From positions 1,302,001-1,366,000 of the forward strand of contig NZ_JAAGNZ010000002.1 of assembly GCF_010747415.1 (NCBI RefSeq): 64,000 bases of DNA, given 5' to 3'. Positions 24,772-33,497 of the stretch are shown here, piece after piece (position 1 is the first letter of the stretch; every line of letters begins with the position of its first letter). The notes beneath the pieces are model-generated. The model ran no database searches. It had not been told where the DNA came from and saw nothing but the letters and a program-made list of their open reading frames with translations. This DNA is from Spirosoma agri (lineage in GTDB: Bacteria > Bacteroidota > Bacteroidia > Cytophagales > Spirosomataceae). A program made the position numbers and the translations under genes.

Positions 24772-26055
24772 ATGATGAAGTGGTTCAGTAGCATCCTTTT
24801 GAGCGTTCTAGTACTGATCGGGTTGCGGGAATACCCAGTGGCCGCTACGGTATTAGCCAGCTCCATCTTGTGCGGCTACTGCGCGTGGACACTAGCCGAA
24901 CCGATGGCCAAGTTGGTTTTTATCTATCCGCTGTTTTGTTTCTGGCTATCCCAACAGTTCACTGTTTACGACTTTTTTGAGATCGGTGATGGCCCCGCTT
25001 ATTTCGCCGTGATGGACGATATCCTGCCTCGCCTGACTACCTATGACTATCGGGGTTTGTTAGCACTCATGGCCCTAGCCGGACCCAAATACCTTAACCT
25101 GGGATTCCTGCCTACCGCCTTTCTGCCAAACCTGTTTTTCGATGCGCCCGGTTCGGTTGTTTATCAGCTCACGCAGGTCTACACGCACGTGGCGTTGGTG
25201 GGATTGCTGCTGTCGTTAACGGTCAAGTGGGATGTGATTGGTGAGCGGTACCGATGCCCCATTTTCCTGTTCATGCTCGTGTCACCGGGTTATCTGGCTT
25301 TAGTGTCGTATCCAACCCGTCATCACGTCACAGCCTTTGCCATTTTTCTGCTGTTCATCAGCGTTGAAGCCTGTCTCCAGAAACAAACCGTTAGTCGGCT
25401 GTTGGCCTTGTTCGTCGCCGTTGGCCTGATCTTCTTTTGCAAAGCCGGGCTACTGCCGTTTTTCGTACTTTACCTGATTGTTCGCCTTCACAACCCTGAA
25501 CGCAGGCTCGTAAACGTGCTTCTGGGTGGTGTGCTGATCGGCGCTATGATATATACCTACCAATACGTTCGGCAATTATACGATGCCCGGTTTGCTACCG
25601 AAACGATCGGTGTATTCAAAGATGCCTCACTAGGGCCGTTGATGCCGATCTACAAATACGTTATGGCCATTGTGTCGCCGTTTCCGTACTATAAGTATAG
25701 CGTTGTCGTCAACACGATTGCCTACGGGGGAAACTGGTTGCTACTGCTGTTGTTCGTTCCGGCGGGGATGACTGGTTTGTGGCTATTTCTCCGAGTGCTG
25801 CTCAACCCTCTAAAACTCTGGCGGCATGACGAGGACACGAAACGACTGTTTGCGTATGGCGGTATCATGTCGCTATCCATTCTGGGCGGTTCGACCGGCT
25901 TTCTGATGTACATCCTGGTTTTCATGCCCTTTTTCGCACCCCTCTTCCGGATCAGCGACTACAACGTGCAGCCCGTGACTGTGCTGGCGGCCTTGCTGCT
26001 GCTCAATGTGGTTGTGCTAGTGCTGAATGGTGAAAATCTATTCGATTACCTATAG
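24772..26055 (+). CDS. Polysaccharide polymerase-like membrane protein (Wzy/EpsG type)
   Basis: A 427-residue protein with about ten hydrophobic helices and no soluble domain. Short polar loops contain FEIGDGPAYFAVMDDILP near 67 and SYPTRHHVTAF near 183. The latter resembles the conserved Arg-containing loop of EpsG/O-antigen polymerases. Its position among glycosyltransferases in locus 2 fits a Wzy polymerase joining repeat units in the periplasm. The assignment rests on topology and context, since Wzy sequences are poorly conserved. Confidence 0.7.
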   Translation: MMKWFSSILLSVLVLIGLREYPVAATVLASSILCGYCAWTLAEPMAKLVFIYPLFCFWLSQQFTVYDFFEIGDGPAYFAVMDDILPRLTTYDYRGLLALMALAGPKYLNLGFLPTAFLPNLFFDAPGSVVYQLTQVYTHVALVGLLLSLTVKWDVIGERYRCPIFLFMLVSPGYLALVSYPTRHHVTAFAIFLLFISVEACLQKQTVSRLLALFVAVGLIFFCKAGLLPFFVLYLIVRLHNPERRLVNVLLGGVLIGAMIYTYQYVRQLYDARFATETIGVFKDASLGPLMPIYKYVMAIVSPFPYYKYSVVVNTIAYGGNWLLLLLFVPAGMTGLWLFLRVLLNPLKLWRHDEDTKRLFAYGGIMSLSILGGSTGFLMYILVFMPFFAPLFRISDYNVQPVTVLAALLLLNVVVLVLNGENLFDYL

Positions 26056-26058
26056 CCT

Positions 26059-26958
26059 ATGATTATTGTCAGACTAGCCGGGGGATTGGGCAATCAACTG
26101 TTTCAGTACGCATTCGGGCGAGCATTGGCCCACCGGCATAATGTGCCGCTTAAGCTTGATCTGCATGTGCTGGAAGGGCGCAACTATGACCAGACGATGA
26201 CCGCGCGAGCCTATGCACTCGATCTATTCGGGCTGCCGGTTCCGTTCGCAACACCCGCCGAGGTCGCTCCGTATGTGCCGTTTGTGACGAAACCGTCGAC
26301 GTTTTTACCGGCACAGTATGGGCACCGATTGCTCCGGAAAGTCAGCCGGTCGCTGAATCCGCGCTATGTCGTAGAAAAGGACGCTGCCCGTTTCGATGCG
26401 GGCGTATTGCTGACCGCGCCCTCTCATTGCTACGTGGCTGGCTATTGGCAATCCGAACGCTATTTCTTACCCATACAGCAGGAGTTACGATCTGAGCTAC
26501 GCGTTGTCACACCGCTGACCGGACCGGCTATCGCACTCGCTGAGCATATAAACACCGTAGAGGCTGTCTGTGTCCACGTTCGGCGAACCGATTTTCTGAC
26601 CGATGTCCACCAAACGACACTAACGCCCGCCCAAATCCGGCAGGGTGTACAGGTGTTGATTCGGCGGGGTGTGAAGCCGGTTTTGTTCGTTTTCTCCGAC
26701 GATATAGACTGGTGCCGACGACAGGTTCGTGTGAATGATGCGCCGGTGCATTACGTATCCGAGGAAGCGGTCGGTGGCAACGTTGGCGTTCACTTTCAGC
26801 TGATGATGGGCTGCCGCCATTTCATTAATTCGGTCAGTACGTTTAGCTGGTGGGCCGCCTGGCTCTCGAAGCATCCGACGCAACTGGTTTTTCACCCGCC
26901 ACATCGACGATCCAGCGACTGGGCCGCTCAACACTGGATTACTCTTACCGACGCCTGA
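26059..26958 (+). CDS. GT11 glycosyltransferase (alpha-1,2-fucosyltransferase-like)
   Basis: A 299-residue enzyme with the complete GT11 pattern: N-terminal IVRLAGGLGNQLFQYAFGRA, GYWQSERYF near 130, the GDP-fucose-binding VCVHVRRTDFL near 172-182, LFVFSDDIDWCRR near 214 and FINSVSTFSWWAAWLS near 256. GT11 members transfer L-fucose, and sometimes other GDP-linked deoxysugars, in alpha-1,2 linkage. It begins 4 bases after the polymerase gene. No GDP-fucose synthesis genes are in the window, though locus 1 encodes a GDP-L-galactose-forming enzyme whose product resembles GDP-fucose. Confidence 0.92.
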   Translation: MIIVRLAGGLGNQLFQYAFGRALAHRHNVPLKLDLHVLEGRNYDQTMTARAYALDLFGLPVPFATPAEVAPYVPFVTKPSTFLPAQYGHRLLRKVSRSLNPRYVVEKDAARFDAGVLLTAPSHCYVAGYWQSERYFLPIQQELRSELRVVTPLTGPAIALAEHINTVEAVCVHVRRTDFLTDVHQTTLTPAQIRQGVQVLIRRGVKPVLFVFSDDIDWCRRQVRVNDAPVHYVSEEAVGGNVGVHFQLMMGCRHFINSVSTFSWWAAWLSKHPTQLVFHPPHRRSSDWAAQHWITLTDA

Positions 26959-26977
26959 AACGACTCGCTTATAGACT

Positions 26978-27787
26978 ATGAACCGGTTGCGTGTATCCAT
27001 CGTCATGGCGTGTTATAACGCCGAAAAAACGGTCGCTAAGGCCATTGAGAGTATGCTGGTACAGACTGAACCGGCTTTTGAATTTATTATTGTGGATGAT
27101 GCCAGTCACGACCAGACCGCGATCATACTCCACCAGTACCGACAACTTGATACCCGCATTCGGGTGCTTACCAATCCGGTCAATCAGGGGTTGGCCTATA
27201 GCCTGAACCGGGCGATTCGGGCCGCCAGTGCCCCGTTTATTGCCCGTATGGATGCGGACGATAGCAGCCTGCCGGATCGTCTGGCGCGACAGGTCGCCCA
27301 TCTCACGACACATCCGGATATCGACGTTCTTGGCACAGCAACGGAGTTGATCTCCGAAAATGGGCGGTGGATTGGATCAGTCGTTCTGCCTGTCGATCAT
27401 GAGCGCATCGTTAGCCAGCGGTATCTGCGCCCGCTGTTCATTCATCCGAGTGTTATGTTCCGGCGCACTTTTTTTGATCGGTGTGGCTACTACGACGAAC
27501 GACTCCGCCGGACAGAAGACCTTGACCTCTGGCTCCGCGCCCGAACCATAGCCCGGTATGGTAACCTGCCTGATCGTCTGATGCGATACACGTATAGGCC
27601 AAAACCGCTGTTTCGCACGTTTCGCAGCGATATGGCCGTTCGGTTTCGCCACATGTGCACCAGTGGCGAACTGGCGCGCAAGGGGCATGAATTGATCTGG
27701 TACTCAATCCGGTTTGTCCTGCTAACCTATACGGGCTATACGAGTAAAGCGGTACGAATGACGACCCTCCCCGGCCATACCTCATGA
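26978..27787 (+). CDS. Glycosyltransferase family 2
   Basis: A 269-residue GT-A fold transferase with VSIVMACYNAEKTVAKAIES near 6-25, FIIVDDASHDQT, and the metal-binding ARMDADDSSLPDRLARQ near 88-104. A C-terminal RRTEDLDLWLRA carries the general-base acidic residues. It overlaps the next GT4 gene by 4 bases (ATGA), indicating translational coupling. Sugar specificity is not readable. Confidence 0.9.
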   Translation: MNRLRVSIVMACYNAEKTVAKAIESMLVQTEPAFEFIIVDDASHDQTAIILHQYRQLDTRIRVLTNPVNQGLAYSLNRAIRAASAPFIARMDADDSSLPDRLARQVAHLTTHPDIDVLGTATELISENGRWIGSVVLPVDHERIVSQRYLRPLFIHPSVMFRRTFFDRCGYYDERLRRTEDLDLWLRARTIARYGNLPDRLMRYTYRPKPLFRTFRSDMAVRFRHMCTSGELARKGHELIWYSIRFVLLTYTGYTSKAVRMTTLPGHTS

Positions 27788-28920
27788 CGATTTTACAAAC
27801 AGCTGACTGGTTTTATCCATCGCAGATGGGTGGGCCGAGCAACGCTATTTACTGGCAGGCCAAAGCCATGACGCGGGCGGGTCACCGGATGATCACCGTT
27901 GCTACGTCGCGGGATTTACCGGCTGCGGTGTCGCTGGATCAGTGGATAGATATGGATTGCGGGCGGGTTATCTACACGAAAAATCCTCATTTCTACGTGC
28001 CGGTCAACCATATCTGGTACGCACTATCGGTGATGCGGCTGGCTGATGTTGTGCACATTAACAGTCTATTTTATCCCAGTTCCATTGTTCTGGTCGCTGC
28101 GGCTAAGCTGATGGGTAAACCCCTGGTCTGGTCACCGCATGGTGAACTGAGTCCAAGTGCGTTAGTGTATCGGCCCCGGTTGAAAAAAGTGTTGCTTCGG
28201 CTGTTCCGGATGGTGAGTAATGGCCTTGTTTTCCACGCAACGTCCGCTGCGGAAACCGACTACATTCGCCAGCAATTTGGCGCGAAGGTCGTGGTTCATG
28301 CTATCCCCAATAGAATGGAAATTCCGCCGGTTGCCCAGCGTAACGCCAACAAGTACCTGCTCTTTATCGGACGGTTGCACCCCATCAAAGCCATCGACCA
28401 ATTGATCGAAGCACTGAGCGAATCAACTGTCTTTCGGGAGAGTGACTACACACTGACAATTGCCGGGCCTGGCTCGAACAACTACCTCAGTTACCTGCAC
28501 GAACGGACGACCGTATTGAACCTGTCCCGAAAAGTGAATTTTGTCGGGACGATTCAGGGCGATCAGAAAGAGCAGCTCTATGCCGACGCCTACCTGACGA
28601 TTCTGCCGTCGCATGCCGAAAATTTTGGGAATGTTGTCATCGAGTCGTTGGCGCAGGGAACGCCCGTGGTAGCCTCAACCGGAACGCCCTGGCAACTCCT
28701 CGAAAGCGAACGGGCGGGGCACTGGGTAGCGAACAAGCCCGCCGAGTTGCGTCGGATCATCGACCTGTATTTGCAGATGCCCGCCGAAGCCTACCAACTG
28801 TATCGACAACGAGCGGCCCGGCTGGCCCGTCGAACATTCGATGTTCACGCCAATGTGGGGCAATGGGAGCAACTGTATCGGGATGCCGCGCAACGCACAC
28901 TCAGTCGTAGACTTTTGTAA
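27784..28920 (+). CDS. Glycosyltransferase family 4
   Basis: A 378-residue GT-B transferase. The N-terminus reads ADWFYPSQMGGPSNAIYWQA with a donor-loop glycine pair. The C-terminal domain has LLFIGRLHPIKAIDQLIEAL near 186, IAGPG, and the HAENFGNVVIESLAQGTPVVAS donor-binding motif near residue 279. The stop codon is inside the left arm of a palindrome that follows. Part of the locus 2 operon. Confidence 0.9.
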   Translation: MTILQTADWFYPSQMGGPSNAIYWQAKAMTRAGHRMITVATSRDLPAAVSLDQWIDMDCGRVIYTKNPHFYVPVNHIWYALSVMRLADVVHINSLFYPSSIVLVAAAKLMGKPLVWSPHGELSPSALVYRPRLKKVLLRLFRMVSNGLVFHATSAAETDYIRQQFGAKVVVHAIPNRMEIPPVAQRNANKYLLFIGRLHPIKAIDQLIEALSESTVFRESDYTLTIAGPGSNNYLSYLHERTTVLNLSRKVNFVGTIQGDQKEQLYADAYLTILPSHAENFGNVVIESLAQGTPVVASTGTPWQLLESERAGHWVANKPAELRRIIDLYLQMPAEAYQLYRQRAARLARRTFDVHANVGQWEQLYRDAAQRTLSRRLL

Positions 28921-28976
28921 CGCGGGTAGAAACCCGCGCTAGCTGGCTAAAAATCGCGGGTTTCCACCCGCGTTAC
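28917..28976. repeat. REP-like palindrome after a glycosyltransferase gene
   Basis: Two 22-base arms (28917-28938 and 28955-28976) are reverse complements with one mismatch. Each arm contains its own smaller palindrome (CGCGGGT...ACCCGCG). The element fills the whole gap between the GT4 and oxidoreductase genes and contains the TAA stop of the former. Confidence 0.7.
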
Positions 28977-28980
28977 GAAA

Positions 28981-30156
28981 ATGGATTACACCCGGCAGAC
29001 CCTTGCGTTTAAGATTCGGAAAACAGTGCGCTACGTTCGACTATACGGCATTGGCCGTACCTGGACGAAAATAGCCGCTCAGTATCACATGAAACGCGTG
29101 TTTCCGGGTCAGGAGTCGCTACCCGTTCCAGCTGGAAAAAGCCTGAAACACGTTGGCATCATTGGTTGTGGCAAATTCGCGTATGCCAACATCGCTTACT
29201 ACGTCTGTAAAAACTACGGAGATGTGATTCGGGGGGTGATGGACGCCGATCTGGACAAAGCCATTTCGCTCGGAAAACGCTACCAGGCCGATTACTACAC
29301 GACGGATGCGGAGGCTGTCCTCACCGATCCCGCTGTTACCTTGGTCTATATCGCGTCCAACCACGCTTCGCACACCGATTATGCGATACGGGCCATTCAG
29401 AACGGGAAAGCAGTGCACATCGAAAAGCCCCACGCCGTCACGGAAGATCAGCTCGTGCGGCTTTGCAATGCCATGCAACGGTATACGGGACGCGTACGAC
29501 TGGGTTTCAACCGACCCGATAGCACACTGGGCAGATTACTAAGTGACCACTTTGCCCGACAAACGGGTCCTGCTCTGATCAATTGGTTCGTGGCCGGACA
29601 CCAGATCGAGGCCGATCACTGGTACTTTGCCGAGTTGGAAGGTGGTCGTATTCTGGGTAATCTGTGTCATTGGATTGATTTTACAATGCGGCTGATTCCA
29701 GAAGAATATCGTTTTCCTGTCCAGATCATACCAACTCGTTCCGGTAAGTCAGACTGTGACATCAGTGTTTCCTATGTATTTGGCGATGGGTCGATCGGGA
29801 CGATTACGTTTTCGGCGAAGGGGCACACGTTCGAAGGGGTGCGCGAAACGATGAATGCGCACCGGGGAAATTTGCTGGCGTCACTCACTGATTTCAGCGC
29901 GTTACGGCTGGATATTGGCGAGCGGGTTATTCGCAGGCGACTCTGGTTCCGCGATCATGGCCATCAACACTCGATCTGTACCAGTTACCAAATGCTCAAA
30001 AATCCGTCTGTAGCGGAAAGTACCAAAATCGTTTGGGAATCGGGTTACTTGACCATCAAAACAAAGGATGCCCTCGACACGAACCGGCCTGTTCGTGTCG
30101 AGGGCTACAACCCCACGTTCGGGCCCGTGAGCCCGGTTTCCAGTAATGAACCATGA
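28981..30156 (+). CDS. Gfo/Idh/MocA-family oxidoreductase
   Basis: A 391-residue NAD(P)-dependent oxidoreductase. A 55-residue N-terminal extension precedes the Rossmann motif VGIIGCGKFAYANIAYY. The catalytic motif HIEKPHAV near 142 carries the usual Lys. The C-terminal alpha/beta domain has LEGGRILGNLCHWIDFTMRL near 218. In polysaccharide loci such enzymes oxidise the 3-position of UDP-sugars (WbpB-like) or reduce keto-sugars. It overlaps wecB by 4 bases (ATGA), suggesting a joint nucleotide-sugar pathway. The substrate is inferred. Confidence 0.88.
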   Translation: MDYTRQTLAFKIRKTVRYVRLYGIGRTWTKIAAQYHMKRVFPGQESLPVPAGKSLKHVGIIGCGKFAYANIAYYVCKNYGDVIRGVMDADLDKAISLGKRYQADYYTTDAEAVLTDPAVTLVYIASNHASHTDYAIRAIQNGKAVHIEKPHAVTEDQLVRLCNAMQRYTGRVRLGFNRPDSTLGRLLSDHFARQTGPALINWFVAGHQIEADHWYFAELEGGRILGNLCHWIDFTMRLIPEEYRFPVQIIPTRSGKSDCDISVSYVFGDGSIGTITFSAKGHTFEGVRETMNAHRGNLLASLTDFSALRLDIGERVIRRRLWFRDHGHQHSICTSYQMLKNPSVAESTKIVWESGYLTIKTKDALDTNRPVRVEGYNPTFGPVSPVSSNEP

Positions 30157-31250
30157 AGATTCTTACCGTCGTTGGAGCGCGCCCTAATTTCATCAAAGCC
30201 GCACCGTTGCACCGCGCTTTTCGACAGTATCCAACTATCGAGTCGAAAATCGTGCATACCGGTCAGCATTACGATGCCCGCATGAGCGCTATCTTTTTTC
30301 GCGAGCTTGACCTCCCCGAACCGGACTATACGCTGGGCATTTCGACAGGAACGCAGGTACAGCAGCTGGCCGAAATTATGCTCAGATTTGAGGACGTACT
30401 GACTGCTGAACAGCCTGACTGGGTGCTGGTTGTGGGCGACGTAACGAGCACGCTTGCCTGTGCGTTGGTCGCCAATAAAATGGGCGTTCGGGTGGCGCAC
30501 GTCGAAGCCGGGTTACGCTCTGGTGATCGTAAGATGCCCGAAGAAATCAATCGAATCCTGACCGACTCGATTGCCGACCTGCTGTTCGTGACAGAACAAG
30601 CGGGGCTGGATAATCTCAAACGAGAAGGTATTGCCGATGAAAAGGTCCGGTTTGTCGGTAACGTAATGATTGATTCGCTGGCGTATTCCCGTATGAAGGC
30701 CAATGAGCAGAATACCGTCGGGCAATTGGGTTTGCTACCGGGCGGGTATGTTGTTATGACGATGCACCGTCCCGGTAATGTCGATACCGAAGCCGGGCTG
30801 ACGAATCTCGTGGCGATTGTGGAGCGCGTAGCCAGGGATAAAACCGTACTGTTTCCCGTCCATCCCCGTACCCGGTCTAATCTGGTCAGGTATGGTCTGC
30901 TCGGTTGTTTGACAATGATTCCGAATGTTCGCCTGTTGGAACCACAGGGCTATCTGGCCTTTTTAAACTTACTAGAGCACGCGGCTATTGTCATTACCGA
31001 TTCGGGTGGCGTTCAGGAAGAAACCACCTACCTCCGGGTTCCGTGCCTGACGCTGCGCCAGTCAACCGAACGACCCGTAACCGTCGAATTGGGCACGAAT
31101 CAGTTATTGGCCAAGCTGGACCCGGACTCCGTTCGTGAGCGCGTAACCGATATATTGACCTGTGGGGCAAAGCAAAGTCTTACTCCGCCCTTGTGGGATG
31201 GTAATGCAGCCACGCGCATCGCGGCTGCATTACTGGAAACCCGTTCGTAG
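30153..31250 (+). CDS. wecB: UDP-N-acetylglucosamine 2-epimerase (non-hydrolysing)
   Basis: A 365-residue GT-B fold epimerase interconverting UDP-GlcNAc and UDP-ManNAc, or a similar 2-epimerisation of a modified UDP-HexNAc. The N-terminal VVGARPNFIKAAPLHRAF, HTGQHYDARMS near 36, VVGDVTSTLA near 92, VAHVEAGLRSGDRKMPEEIN near 111 and the C-terminal DSGGVQEETTYLRVPCLTLR near 279 are the family signatures. The catalytic acidic residues and His appear present. Product use could be ManNAc(A) for the glycan via the dehydrogenase at 23440. The next gene starts after 58 bases. Confidence 0.95.
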   Translation: MKILTVVGARPNFIKAAPLHRAFRQYPTIESKIVHTGQHYDARMSAIFFRELDLPEPDYTLGISTGTQVQQLAEIMLRFEDVLTAEQPDWVLVVGDVTSTLACALVANKMGVRVAHVEAGLRSGDRKMPEEINRILTDSIADLLFVTEQAGLDNLKREGIADEKVRFVGNVMIDSLAYSRMKANEQNTVGQLGLLPGGYVVMTMHRPGNVDTEAGLTNLVAIVERVARDKTVLFPVHPRTRSNLVRYGLLGCLTMIPNVRLLEPQGYLAFLNLLEHAAIVITDSGGVQEETTYLRVPCLTLRQSTERPVTVELGTNQLLAKLDPDSVRERVTDILTCGAKQSLTPPLWDGNAATRIAAALLETRS

Positions 31251-31308
31251 CCACTGAACAGAACCCGGATGACCTATTTCGTGGCTTATTCCCCCCGTAC
31301 CGAAAACG

Positions 31309-33495
31309 ATGAAACAACTTGTACAAAATCTTAAAACGGGCGAAACGGTTCTTGAAGACGTTCCAGCACCCCAGGTGCGCCGGGGGCAGGTATTGATTCA
31401 AACACGCCGGTCGTTGGTATCATCCGGTACGGAGCGAATGCTGGTCGAATTTGGGAAAGCGAACTTAATTGCCAAAGCCCGGCAGCAACCCGACAAGATG
31501 AAACAGGTCATTGCTAAAATACAAAGCGATGGTTTCTTGCCGACGCTCGAAGCGGTTTTTCGAAAACTCGATCAACCGTTGCCACTTGGGTATTGTAATG
31601 TTGGGACGGTGTTGGCGGTCGGGGAGGGCATTACCGATCTGCGCATCGGTGACCGGGTTGCTTCGAACGGACCACATGCCGAAGTTGTCTGTGTGCCGCG
31701 CAATCTGGTCGTTCCCGTTCCTGATCGCGTAAGTGACGACAAAGCCGCCTTTACTGTTATGGGGGCGATTGGTTTGCAAGGCATTCGCCTGTTGACGCCG
31801 ACGCTGGGCGAAACCGTCGTGGTTATCGGTTTGGGGCTGATCGGGTTGCTCACCGCCGACCTGGCACGGTTGAACGGATGCCGGGTGATTGGGCTGGATA
31901 TAGATGAACCCAGACTACAACTGGCTCGTCAGCGGGGTATTCTGGCTTTGCAGTCGGGTACGGATGGTGATCCGGTCAAGGCAGTGCTGGCCCTGACGAA
32001 TGGCGTTGGTGCAGACGGCGTGTTGATCACAGCCTCCGCGAAAGGGGACGAACTCGTATCACAAGCTGCCCGTATGAGCCGTAAACGCGGTCGAGTCGTT
32101 TTGATTGGTGTCGTAGCGTTGACCCTGAATCGGGCTGAGTTTTATGAGAAGGAATTGACGTTTCAAGTATCGTGCTCGTACGGACCCGGTCGCTACGACG
32201 ATGCGTATGAACAACAAGGTCATGACTACCCGTTGCCGTTCGTGCGATGGACAGAGAACCGGAATTTTCAGACTATTCTACAACTAATAGAACGGGGTCA
32301 GCTGGATGTCAAATCGTTGATTACGGAGTGTATTGCCTTCGCCGATTACCGTAAAATTTATGACACGATCGCGCAGGGGAGTAAGGTAGGTATGGCGTCC
32401 TTGATGTATTACCCCGAATCGATTAACCTAACTCCGGTTACCAAGCTTCGTGACGCGACGTACAGAGCCAGTCCAGGTACGGTTGGTCTAATTGGGGCGG
32501 GAAATTTTACTGCGGCAACACTGCTACCTGCTCTGAAGGCAGCTGGGGCCACGCTTAAAACGATTGTCAGTGCCGGTGGACTAAATGCGGTATTACTGGC
32601 CAAGAAATATGGCTTGAGCGAAGCGACCACCGATTATCGCCGGATACTCGATGATCCCGGCATCGACCTTTGCGTTATCACGACCCGACACGATAGTCAT
32701 GCGCGACTAACAATCGAAGCCCTACGCGCCGGGAAACATGTATTCGTTGAAAAACCGCTGGCTATCTGTGATGAGGACGTAACGCAGATTGTTGCCGCGC
32801 AGCAAGAATCGGGACGACTCGTAATGGTTGGGTTTAATCGTCGATTCTCCCCTTATGCGTTGAAAATGAAATCGTTACTAGGAGGTGATCAATCGGCAGA
32901 GGTGCCTATGAATGTTATTGCCACAATAAATGCGGGGGCTATTCCAGCTACGTCGTGGGTGCATGACCGGACTGTGGGTGGTGGTCGTATGTTGGGGGAA
33001 GCCTGCCATTTCGTTGATCTGATTACCTTCCTAACCGGAAGCCGGGTGGATCGTGTGTGCATGAACGCGATGGGAAAGCGACCCTCCGAGACGAGCGATT
33101 CGGCCTCGCTGCTGCTTCGTTACGAAAACGGGTCAACGGGTGTTATCAACTATTTTGCGAATGGTAGTAAAGCATACGCCAAGGAACGCATAGAAGTTTA
33201 TTCGCAGGAGCGGACATTGATTCTAGATAATTTTCGCAGTCTGACCGGCTACGGCGTCAATAATTTTTCACGTCTGTCGGGGCGGCAGGATAAAGGACAT
33301 GCCGAGCAGATGAAACGGCTCATCCGGCACGTCAGAACCGGGAGCGCAGGCGCTGATGACGCGTTATTAATTCCCTTTGCGGAGATCATCAATACAACAC
33401 AAACGACGCTGGCAGCCCTGCATAGTCTTCGCGAAGGATGCTGGATCGACGTTGCCAGTATCGGAGCTTTTCGTAAAACTGAGCCTGTTCAGTAG
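31309..33495 (+). CDS. Bi-domain oxidoreductase: MDR alcohol dehydrogenase fused to Gfo/Idh/MocA
   Basis: A 728-residue fusion. Residues about 1-360 form a medium-chain dehydrogenase with a GroES-like part (RRGQVLIQTRRSLVSSGTER) and a cofactor motif VVVIGLGLIGLLTADLARLN near 168. Residues about 385-720 form a Gfo/Idh/MocA domain with GLIGAGNFTAATLLPALKAA, the EKPLAI catalytic motif and an ACHFVDLITFLTG segment. The zinc-ligand Cys/His pair of classical MDR enzymes is not obvious. Such fusions are known from capsule and O-antigen loci next to heparinase-like genes, as here (the next gene starts 3 bases later). Possible oxidation-reduction of a sugar carbon; the reaction is not established. Confidence 0.88.
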   Translation: MKQLVQNLKTGETVLEDVPAPQVRRGQVLIQTRRSLVSSGTERMLVEFGKANLIAKARQQPDKMKQVIAKIQSDGFLPTLEAVFRKLDQPLPLGYCNVGTVLAVGEGITDLRIGDRVASNGPHAEVVCVPRNLVVPVPDRVSDDKAAFTVMGAIGLQGIRLLTPTLGETVVVIGLGLIGLLTADLARLNGCRVIGLDIDEPRLQLARQRGILALQSGTDGDPVKAVLALTNGVGADGVLITASAKGDELVSQAARMSRKRGRVVLIGVVALTLNRAEFYEKELTFQVSCSYGPGRYDDAYEQQGHDYPLPFVRWTENRNFQTILQLIERGQLDVKSLITECIAFADYRKIYDTIAQGSKVGMASLMYYPESINLTPVTKLRDATYRASPGTVGLIGAGNFTAATLLPALKAAGATLKTIVSAGGLNAVLLAKKYGLSEATTDYRRILDDPGIDLCVITTRHDSHARLTIEALRAGKHVFVEKPLAICDEDVTQIVAAQQESGRLVMVGFNRRFSPYALKMKSLLGGDQSAEVPMNVIATINAGAIPATSWVHDRTVGGGRMLGEACHFVDLITFLTGSRVDRVCMNAMGKRPSETSDSASLLLRYENGSTGVINYFANGSKAYAKERIEVYSQERTLILDNFRSLTGYGVNNFSRLSGRQDKGHAEQMKRLIRHVRTGSAGADDALLIPFAEIINTTQTTLAALHSLREGCWIDVASIGAFRKTEPVQ

Positions 33496-33497
33496 CT

